Part shown: positions 6,131 to 12,074 of the stretch, one piece after another | Position numbering within the stretch: the first letter of the stretch is position 1 | Layout: every line of letters starts with the position of its first letter | Assembly (NCBI GenBank): GCA_943914405.1 | Contig: CALUBX010000090.1 | Span: forward strand, 1-15,283 | Source of the DNA: an uncultured Hyphomicrobiales bacterium | GTDB lineage: Bacteria; Pseudomonadota; Alphaproteobacteria; Rhizobiales; Rhizobiaceae | Length of the DNA stretch: 15,283 nucleotides | Direction of reading: 5' to 3' | Notes under the pieces: model-generated | Database searches by the model: none | What the model saw: only the letters and a program-made list of their open reading frames with translations | Told to the model about the DNA's origin: nothing | Program-made: the position numbers and the translations under genes

Positions 6131-7843
6131 ATGTCTCCGAACAAATCCCTCAAATCGTCTGCCTCCTCTGAAGTCATTGCTGCTGGCTATAACGGCGAGG
6201 TCCAGTTCAACGATCAACAGGTCGTTGCCGACGTACCCACTATCGATCGTGTAGTGGATGCGGAAGTCTGGTGCGCCGCGACAGAACGGTCAGTCACCGA
6301 AGCCAGTGCAATGTCTTCCCGCAGCGATCGCTATGCCCACAAGTCCTACGCGATGATCGCAATGGACATCGAGTTGCATGATGCCGCGTTTTACGAGGCG
6401 ATGCTGAAGAAGAAGAACTTTGGCATTCCCAAGAACAGGGATGTTGTCTCGCTCGCGGCTGCTTTTCATTTGAAACTCGACGTTGCTCACACCGATAGCA
6501 AAACGAAAGCAAACAACTCGAAGGCTTTGAACAGAGCTGTCAGTAGCATTCGTCAGCTTCGCGCGCTCGCTCCCCGCGATAATGCTGGGAAGATCAACAT
6601 CAGCTTTGACTCGGCCGGTGTAACTGCGCTGATGAAGATCATCGCTGACAACGGTGGCATCGCCAAGCTGGAGGCTGAATATCTCAAGTCGAAGAAAGGC
6701 GACACTGGTATTGATCTCATCCCTCTCGACATGGATGATCTTGCCGCGCTTCGCGCTGAGCGGTTGGCGGCGCTTATTGCGACCGGATCCGAGCTAATTG
6801 TATGTCTCGGGCACCGCGCGCAGCCTGACGCCGTTTCCGTCAATCGCGAATTGAAGGTGACTACAGCAGTCCGGAACGCGATTGCCGAGCAGGTTTCGTT
6901 CGCAAATGATGAAGTCGCATTCCTCAAAGAACTTCTGGATGTCGGGCGTTGCGTGATTGAACAGCAGACCGATATCCTCGTAAACCGCTACGATGATCCG
7001 AACGACAGATCGGCCCCGCGTCGGCTTGCGAACCGTCATTATGTCTTCAATCCTGCCGGCGGCATCACCGTCTCGCCAATCAGTCTTGCCGCCGCCAGCG
7101 TCATCTTGACCGTCGAGCCAAATGAAGTTGATCTTCTTGGCAAGCCGGTCCAGGGGCATGTCGAGTTTCGGACCCAGCAGCTTCGCTCTGTAGAAGCCAA
7201 TCTGACCGACGACCGAGTAGATGCCTTTGACCTCGATGTGGAAGACACGCCAGGTCTCAGTTCTGGCGTCATGCGGCTTATGCTCTCGTCCAAAGCGGCT
7301 GTGAAGGACAAAGATGGTCACGGCAAAACCGTCAATCTACTGGTTCAGCAGTGCTACTCAAGAAGGGGCGTTCTGCCGCTGGTGCTGGACGGCTTCAAAT
7401 CCAAACACTCGATCAAGGACGTAAGCCTCTACACGCAGTGGAAGGAAGCAGCGCGGGCTAGCGGTGATGCCGCCAAGCATGGCAAGGCGGTCACGATCAG
7501 CGCCGAGGACGGCAGGATTATTTTCGCGGTCGGGAAGACCAAGCAGACGATCAAACACCTTGACGCCCCGACTGGCTTCACGCTGAACGTCCGCGCCGAT
7601 GACTTTGTTGCGGTAGCAGATGCTCTGCCTCCTGCCGACGATCTCAATACCATCTCGCTTGGTCTGCACCCCGAAATGCTGGTGCTGATCTTGGAGACGG
7701 AGGCCGCAAAGTACTCGATCCATATCCCTGCCCGTCGCAGCGATGGAAGCCGTTCGAACCGGTTCGTCACCAAGCTTCAGCCCCAAGTGTGGCCGGGCCT
7801 CGATTCGCTTGCGGAAGATGATGCCGACAGCGCGTCCGAGTGA
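6131..7843 (+). CDS. Unknown ~570-residue protein, possible sliding-clamp-like C-terminus
   Basis: Not recognised as a named family. The ATG at 6131 has AAGGTGA 4 nt upstream. An in-frame GTG at 6077 with a GGGGGTGA site would add 18 residues, but that stretch (MPIGKASLGSPFNAKGEI) overlaps the RNA arms and looks unconserved. The protein is mixed alpha/beta and soluble, with no signal peptide or membrane segment. An Asp/Glu-rich tail (AEDDADSASE) ends it. The last ~100 residues (from VTISAEDGRIIFAVG through DFVAVADALP to YSIHIPARR) have the strand-helix-strand rhythm of a beta-clamp or PCNA domain, notably the paired 'ISLGLHPEMLVLILE' and 'KYSIHIPAR' strands. That resemblance is weak. It heads a cassette with the TGT-like gene 66 bp downstream. 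The strong hairpin after its stop may limit read-through. Confidence 0.8.
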   Translation: MSPNKSLKSSASSEVIAAGYNGEVQFNDQQVVADVPTIDRVVDAEVWCAATERSVTEASAMSSRSDRYAHKSYAMIAMDIELHDAAFYEAMLKKKNFGIPKNRDVVSLAAAFHLKLDVAHTDSKTKANNSKALNRAVSSIRQLRALAPRDNAGKINISFDSAGVTALMKIIADNGGIAKLEAEYLKSKKGDTGIDLIPLDMDDLAALRAERLAALIATGSELIVCLGHRAQPDAVSVNRELKVTTAVRNAIAEQVSFANDEVAFLKELLDVGRCVIEQQTDILVNRYDDPNDRSAPRRLANRHYVFNPAGGITVSPISLAAASVILTVEPNEVDLLGKPVQGHVEFRTQQLRSVEANLTDDRVDAFDLDVEDTPGLSSGVMRLMLSSKAAVKDKDGHGKTVNLLVQQCYSRRGVLPLVLDGFKSKHSIKDVSLYTQWKEAARASGDAAKHGKAVTISAEDGRIIFAVGKTKQTIKHLDAPTGFTLNVRADDFVAVADALPPADDLNTISLGLHPEMLVLILETEAAKYSIHIPARRSDGSRSNRFVTKLQPQVWPGLDSLAEDDADSASE

Positions 7844-7850
7844 CGCCGAC

Positions 7851-7872
7851 GCGGGGAGCGAGTGCTCCCCGC
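7851..7872 (+). terminator. Strong intergenic hairpin after the 570-residue gene
   Basis: GCGGGGAGC (7851-7859) and GCTCCCCGC (7864-7872) form a perfect 9-bp GC-rich stem with a GAGT loop, starting 7 bp after the stop codon. What follows (CCAACCCTTTCCCC) has only a short T run, so full intrinsic termination is doubtful. It could be a partial terminator or an mRNA-stabilising hairpin that gives different levels of the two flanking genes. Confidence 0.55.
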
Positions 7873-7888
7873 CCAACCCTTTCCCCAA

Positions 7889-7902
7889 TCCTTTTAAAGG
7901 AA
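7889..7902. repeat. TCCTTTTAAAGGAA element, copy 3, acting as ribosome binding site
   Basis: TCCTTTTAAAGGAA repeats copy 1. Its AAGGA (7897-7901) lies 8 nt before GTG 7910 and is the obvious Shine-Dalgarno of the TGT-like gene. The same palindrome in places without a start codon suggests a second, DNA-level role or a duplicated gene-start block. Confidence 0.5.
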
Positions 7903-7909
7903 CAACCTA

Positions 7910-9169
7910 GTGAACTTTCATGACCAATGGGCCGATTATGCCCGCTATCTGCCCGCCCTGAACGACCACATCGTAAACTTCGCCGCCCAAGGCAAGACTC
8001 CGGCCCTTAAGAACCGACTGCCTAAAGGCATCCTGGCCAAGCATATGAACTTCCTCAATGAGAAGTCGCCGCTCTTCTGCTGGCCCGACGTGCTGTTTAC
8101 AGCCACCTTTGGCGTTAGCAACAACAAGCTAAATATCGTCTCGAAGCGCGACCGGTCAAAAACATTCCTCCTCGGGGATAGTAGCGGCTTCTCGCTGATC
8201 AATGGCGCGATCCCCTATTCCATGGGTTCATGGCGTCAGGCCGTTCTGGCGTGGCAAGAGGCCGAGTGCGACGTTGGCATTGTTCTGGATATTCCGACCA
8301 GAGCGATTGACATGCCAAAGAGCGGCTACACGACCTTCACGCAGTGCTTGGATCAGACCGAGGATAACACCAAATTTGTTATCGGCAGTCGCTCCCGTTC
8401 CGACCTCAAGATGTTGGCGGTTTATCAGGGTCGAACAAAGCGGGAGGCCGATGCCTGGTTTTCTGCTATGGAATGTTACCAGGCTCACTTCGAGGGCATG
8501 GCAATCGCGGGTCATACCCGGTTGGAAATCGCGGACTGGATCAGGCGGTTTCGGGGCATGATGGGCCGCAAGACGTTCGACAATGTGCGCCACATCCATT
8601 TTCTCGGGACCGGGCAACCGAAGTTTGCCGTTCTCGCAACGGCTCTGCAGCGGGCGCTCCGCAAGCATGTTCGCGGAGACATAAGCGTAACCTTCGATAG
8701 TTCGACCAGCTTCACGTTCGTTCAGAGATTCGGGCAGATCATTACTGGATTGGAGGCCAACCGAAACCATTTTCGGATGACTAGCCACACGTTGCCGCAG
8801 CGCGGTGGGCTTTTCAATCCAGACGTTCCGTTCCCGTACCGTAGCCCTCTGGCTGATCTGTGCACTGTTGGCGATTTCCTGCCCGGGACAGACCCCACGA
8901 AGAGCCCTGTGGACATGGTCGGCAATAACATGCTGTCGCACCACTCCGTCTACGCGGAGCTTTCAGCAATCCTTCAAGCCAACAGACTGGCGGACATGGC
9001 GCAAGACGGTCCGACCGCCATGGCTCCGTATGACATCGCAGTGGCCGTCAGACACATCGATGCGGCAATTGCGGGCTCTGACAGGGACCTCACGGACTTA
9101 GGGAACTTGCTAAGCCAGCCCAAAAGGAAGATTGAGCCAGCACAGGAGGAGCGCGGTGATGAAGCTTAA
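7910..9169 (+). CDS. tRNA-guanine transglycosylase superfamily protein (DpdA-like candidate)
   Basis: A 419-residue protein starting at GTG 7910. The landmarks of a TGT barrel occur in the right order and spacing. LLGDSSGF (Asp90) matches the DSGGF motif; VLDIPT (Asp127) matches the substrate-binding Asp. VYQGR (Gln173) and MAIAGH (Gly201) match the VQGG and AIGG strands. HFLGTGQP (230-237) matches YLMGVG, and TFDSSTSF offers Asp263 as nucleophile. HHSVYAELSAILQANRLADM resembles the C-terminal helix after the zinc site, but the CxCxxC cysteines of tRNA enzymes are absent (one Cys, residue 318). That divergence, and the phage-like setting, fit DpdA-type enzymes that put 7-deazaguanines into DNA better than housekeeping Tgt. 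No preQ0 synthesis gene is near. The substrate is inference. The next gene overlaps its end by 11 nt. Confidence 0.72.
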   Translation: MNFHDQWADYARYLPALNDHIVNFAAQGKTPALKNRLPKGILAKHMNFLNEKSPLFCWPDVLFTATFGVSNNKLNIVSKRDRSKTFLLGDSSGFSLINGAIPYSMGSWRQAVLAWQEAECDVGIVLDIPTRAIDMPKSGYTTFTQCLDQTEDNTKFVIGSRSRSDLKMLAVYQGRTKREADAWFSAMECYQAHFEGMAIAGHTRLEIADWIRRFRGMMGRKTFDNVRHIHFLGTGQPKFAVLATALQRALRKHVRGDISVTFDSSTSFTFVQRFGQIITGLEANRNHFRMTSHTLPQRGGLFNPDVPFPYRSPLADLCTVGDFLPGTDPTKSPVDMVGNNMLSHHSVYAELSAILQANRLADMAQDGPTAMAPYDIAVAVRHIDAAIAGSDRDLTDLGNLLSQPKRKIEPAQEERGDEA

Positions 9170-9644
9170 TCATCCGTTCGGTGCATATATCGCGAGTTTC
9201 CTGCCGAGCACGCCGAAAGACCGACACCGGCGACGGGACAATCTCATCGCCCAGCTTGACTGGTGGCTCTCAAACACCTCCGTCCCGATCACGCTCTTCG
9301 CTTCGGGATGGACGCAAAGCGATTACGCGCTGATAGGGCTTGGGGTCGATTTGTCGAAGTTTACGGTGGTCGAGCAACCAGCTCAGCGACTCATTCTGAA
9401 CCGGATAGCGCAGTTGAACGCGCTCTATGCCAGCGACCACGACTGGGGAATCATCATGGACGATGACGCCGTTCTTTACGACGGCCCACAGCATAATCGT
9501 GGACCGCGTCTATTCTCGCTAACAGTCACCTGCACGACCTCAAGGCTTTTTGGTCGAACTGCTGGGGCGACCGCCCGACCGAAATCATCGTCTGATTGGA
9601 GCGGTAGCCTGACGCGCAGATTAGGCTCTGTCGGAGCTTGCTGA
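9159..9644 (+). pseudogene. GT-A-like glycosyltransferase, truncated or frameshifted
   Basis: ATG 9159 follows AGGAGG (9144-9149) and overlaps the TGT-like gene by 11 nt, so the two are coupled. Residues 1-113 read like the N-terminus of a GT-A glycosyltransferase: an LSNTSVPITLFASG strand, RIAQLNALYASDHDW, and IIMDDDAVLYD with the DDD (101-103) expected to bind a metal and nucleotide-sugar. After GPQHN (about 9497) the frame degenerates into an Arg/Ser/Thr-rich tail ending at 9644. A second frame from 9497 reads more naturally (SILANSHLHDLKAFWSNCWG then DRPTEIIV) and stops at 9594-9596. This suggests a frameshift, or a deletion junction. Even repaired, the product is about half the family length. 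It is probably inactive, though a short expressed form cannot be excluded. Confidence 0.65.
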
Positions 9645-9750
9645 GGCTTGCATGAATGCAGCCACGGCTCTGATTCGGGCTTTGCCCTTGGACCAACTGT
9701 GTCGCACAGCGAGGTCGACAATCAGCCAGGGGGTAAACTTTTGCCCCCGG
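9645..9750. repeat. Two inverted repeats in the gap after the glycosyltransferase remnant
   Basis: GGC-T-TGCAT/ATGCA-GCC (9645-9663) is a near-perfect palindrome with a 2-nt centre, and CC-A-GGGGG/CCCCC-GG (9726-9750) is a strong stem with a 10-nt loop and one bulged A. No transposase or gene is recognised in 9645-9812. These may mark an insertion scar, or the second may be a terminator-like structure ahead of the next gene. Confidence 0.35.
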
Positions 9751-9812
9751 CCTACAGCCTGCCATTGCGCTCGCCATGTACCCGTCATCCAAAAAAGTAA
9801 GGAGTATCCGAG

Positions 9813-10250
9813 ATGACAAAGCAAACACACCTTCCGACCATGCTGTTCGCCTCTGATGATCAGCGGAGCTCTCTGACAAAGGCGATCCACTCCTCCGGTT
9901 TGCTGGAGCGCGCCGCGGAATATTGTCACGTCTTGCCGGCAGGCAGCAGTGTATATCAATTCGACTTCGCTAGGTTTGTCGGCGACGACCCATTTCCTTT
10001 CGAGGACGCGGAAAGCGACAGCTTCGTTATCCTTCTCTACCGGATGGAAGACGGCACCCTTCATCTCCTTGATGCTTCGAACACATGGTGCGTGAGTTTC
10101 TTATACGCCCAGTGGGCCATCTACTCAGGCGATCACTCGGACTACGTGGCGGGAGATGAAACCTGGTGGAGCCGGGCGGAGATTATCTCCTTGTCTGGTT
10201 CGCACGAGAAGCTCCTTGAGTTTGTCTTGCCTCTGAAGTTGAGAGGCTGA
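9813..10250 (+). CDS. Hypothetical protein, 145 residues
   Basis: No family recognised. The ATG has a strong TAAGGAG 8 nt upstream (9798-9804), which supports a real gene. The product is acidic and soluble, with no signal peptide or membrane segment. It is rich in Trp, Tyr, Phe and Asp (for example QFDFARFVGDDPFPF, VILLYRMEDGTLHLLDASN and GDETWWSRAEII). The strand-turn-strand look of the middle suggests a compact beta-rich domain. It stands alone, downstream of a decayed gene and upstream of a 340-bp gap, with the next gene convergent. It has the look of accessory or phage-cargo proteins. Function unknown. Confidence 0.7.
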   Translation: MTKQTHLPTMLFASDDQRSSLTKAIHSSGLLERAAEYCHVLPAGSSVYQFDFARFVGDDPFPFEDAESDSFVILLYRMEDGTLHLLDASNTWCVSFLYAQWAIYSGDHSDYVAGDETWWSRAEIISLSGSHEKLLEFVLPLKLRG

Positions 10251-10590
10251 CCTAGCGCCGCAAGGCGACATCCTGTCAAACTCGGGCGCGGATCGGTTCT
10301 GTCGATGATGCAAGGGTTTAAGGCATGCATGATTTCAAGCAGGCCTTGCCCTTACCGGTCCTAGCGTGCACGGCAACTGTCTCGAGCCCCACCCGCTGCA
10401 GCTTAAGATGCTGAGGTGGAGGCAGCCACCGCGAAAGCTTGTTCGCCAGGCTTGGGATTCCGATGAACCGGTCTGGCAGGCCCGTGCTCCACGCGATCTG
10501 TTGCGCGGTTGCCCGGCGTCGCTGAGCGTAGTCGCCGAGATGAGGATGGAGCTATAGGGTGCGACCGAAGCACGAACCCAACCGCAAGCT
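10251..10590. other. Gap of 340 bp with no recognisable gene
   Basis: Nothing convincing is seen here apart from a small CGCC-GCAA-GGCG hairpin right after the 145-residue gene (about 10255-10268). A leftward reading (LHPHLGDYAQRRRATAQQIA and onward to about 10330) stays open for some 75 codons and is Arg/Gln-rich. It has no start site or recognised family and may be a gene remnant. The stretch separates convergent genes. Confidence 0.4.
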
Positions 10591-11595
10591 TCATCTGGGT
10601 GTACCCAAGCCGACGCCCTTGCAAGAAAACCGGGTATCATATGCCTTGGTTGGGTCTGCATCCGCTTTGAGCAGCTTCACCTGTATCAGTTCATCGGTTA
10701 GTCGCTTGTAGCGTTCAGCCGTCAGGCAGCCGATACCCTTGGTAAGTGCATCGCCGCTATCGACGATCCCGTATTCCTTGATCTTGCCGATGGCGTAGGC
10801 GAGCTGGCCGTCAGTCATATCGGGGTTGTCTTTTTTGATGAGCGCGTTTGCAGCGGAGTTGTCGCCGTACAGATAGTTGTACCAGCCTTCAATCGAGGCA
10901 TCGACAAAACGTTGGACTAGGTCCGGGTTGGTATCAATAAGGCCGCGCTGCACGGTAATCATGTTCGCATAGGGTGCGTAGCCCGCGTCAGCGAGGAGGA
11001 AAATCTTTGGATCCCTGCCGGTCTGTCTCTGGATCTCATAGGGTTCCGAGGTCACAAGACCCTGCTGGGCAGAGTTCTCGTCGGCAAGGAACGGAGCAGG
11101 GCTGTAGTTATAAGGCCGGAACTGCTCGTCGCGGAAGCCGCTGAAATTAGCCTTCATCCATTCGAAGTACGCACCGAACCCGCCTTGCGTCATGAATATG
11201 GTCTTGAGCTTGGCCAGGTCTTCGAACCTCTCGATACCCTTCCCCGGATGGGCCAGGATGACTTGTGCGTTCTTCTGGTAGATCGCCGCAACATCGACCA
11301 ATGGGAGGCCTTGCTCGATGCCAACCAGTTGCTCCTGCTGTGTCCCCAGATAGAAATCGAGCTTTCCTGAAAGTAGCATGGCCCGGTTCTGCGCTCCGGG
11401 GCCTCCCTGCTGGATTGTCACGTCGAGGCCGTAACTTAAGTAGGTTCCGTCGGCAATCGCTTGATAGAACCCGCCATGATCGGCCTCAGCGAGCCAGTCA
11501 GTTCCAAATCGAATTTTGTCGGCAGCATGAGCCGCTGGAACTACCATGGAAAGGGTAAGCGGTAGGGCAAGGGCGGCCGCAAGTCTGTGCAACAT
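10591..11595 (-). CDS. Periplasmic substrate-binding protein, NMT1/SsuA type
   Basis: About 334 residues from ATG 11595, which has CAGGAC about 8 nt upstream; a TTG at 11616 would add 7 residues. The N-terminus is a clear Sec signal peptide (MLHRLAAALALPLTL then VVPAAHA-ADK), so it acts in the periplasm. The mature part starts KIRFGTDWLAEADHGGFYQA and continues with ADGTYLSYGLDVTIQQGG, LLSGKLDFYLG and GFGAYFEWMK. This is the NMT1/THI5-like fold of sulfonate, taurine, nitrate and pyrimidine-precursor binding proteins. Such proteins hand ligand to a permease like the one at 3989-4804, 5.8 kb away and in opposite orientation. No ATPase gene is next to either. The gene looks intact. The ligand is unknown. 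Confidence 0.9.
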   Translation of the reverse strand: MLHRLAAALALPLTLSMVVPAAHAADKIRFGTDWLAEADHGGFYQAIADGTYLSYGLDVTIQQGGPGAQNRAMLLSGKLDFYLGTQQEQLVGIEQGLPLVDVAAIYQKNAQVILAHPGKGIERFEDLAKLKTIFMTQGGFGAYFEWMKANFSGFRDEQFRPYNYSPAPFLADENSAQQGLVTSEPYEIQRQTGRDPKIFLLADAGYAPYANMITVQRGLIDTNPDLVQRFVDASIEGWYNYLYGDNSAANALIKKDNPDMTDGQLAYAIGKIKEYGIVDSGDALTKGIGCLTAERYKRLTDELIQVKLLKADADPTKAYDTRFSCKGVGLGTPR

Positions 11596-11694
11596 CAAGA
11601 ACGTCCTGAAAAACAAAGCGGTGGCTAAAACAGTGCAACAATAAAGGTCGCATGTTTTCCAACAGTTAATCGCATTTTCCGGAGGTGGACAATT

Positions 11695-11976
11695 TCAGAT
11701 TGTCCTGCGCGTTCTTTTTCGGTCAGTAATAGCTCTTCGGGCGATCTCGTTGTCCAGCTTGTGCTTGAACTCTAGTAGAGCCGGATACCGCTGCAACGGC
11801 ATCCTTTCCAGCCGCCATGAGATCCCGCAAAGAGTGGCAAGTCCAGGTTCTCGGCCGGTTGCGACGAGATGTGAGTAATAGCGTGGGCTGCGTCCAAGCC
11901 AGATGCTTGAGAACGCCATTTGCGAGCTTGTCAGGCCCGCTAATTGCATGGTTTCGAACAAGTCTTTGATCTTCAT
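11695..11976 (-). CDS. Small HTH-like protein (possibly DUF6626), divergent from rep
   Basis: A 93-residue basic protein. The ATG has AGGAG about 8 nt upstream. The segment LTSSQMAFSSIWLGRSPRYY followed by SHLVATGREPGLATLCGISW resembles a Cro/XRE-like helix-turn-helix. The sequence also recalls small rhizobial DUF6626-type proteins, from memory only. The C-terminus is Lys/Arg-rich (ITDRKRTRRTI). It is divergent from the replication initiator, with a 98-bp shared intergenic region holding a TATAAT box and an inverted repeat. This suggests, without proving, a role in controlling rep expression or copy number. Confidence 0.6.
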   Translation of the reverse strand: MKIKDLFETMQLAGLTSSQMAFSSIWLGRSPRYYSHLVATGREPGLATLCGISWRLERMPLQRYPALLEFKHKLDNEIARRAITDRKRTRRTI

Positions 11977-12026
11977 TGCTCCTATCTCATTGAAATTTAA
12001 TATTTATTTCTGAATAAGCGCGGCGC

Positions 12027-12051
12027 TATAATGGTGCTGGATAAATAGCAC
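12027..12051 (+). promoter_or_regulatory. Putative rep promoter -10 box and operator
   Basis: A perfect TATAAT (12027-12032) lies 43 bp before the rep start. The -35 region is weak (TTATTT at 12004-12009, 17-bp spacing). Immediately downstream, GTGCT (12034-12038) and AGCAC (12047-12051) form an inverted repeat with an 8-nt spacer, placed where a repressor would block transcription or where the mRNA would begin with a hairpin. The divergent small HTH-like protein is a candidate ligand. Confidence 0.4.
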
Positions 12052-12074
12052 GTCATTTCAGGAAGGAATTTTCA

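Noticed and set aside
6794..7321. Leftward ORF of about 175 codons inside the 570-residue gene
   Set aside because: Antisense shadow with no ribosome binding site or recognisable motif.
7358..7888. Leftward ORF of about 176 codons opposite the end of the 570-residue gene
   Set aside because: Antisense shadow; it begins within the intergenic hairpin region and has no family signal.
8228..8944. Leftward ORF of about 238 codons inside the TGT-like gene
   Set aside because: Fully antisense to a frame with clear TGT landmarks; codon periodicity of the GC-rich gene explains the opening.
9597..9812. Insertion sequence end (GGCTCTGT at about 9624 resembles IS6-family ends)
   Set aside because: Only a few bases match, no partner inverted repeat or transposase was found, so no mobile element is called.
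10335..10661. Leftward ORF overlapping the 3' end of the binding-protein gene
   Set aside because: Overlaps a certain gene in another frame, with low-complexity Ser/Arg/Pro composition and no motif; not enough for a gene call.
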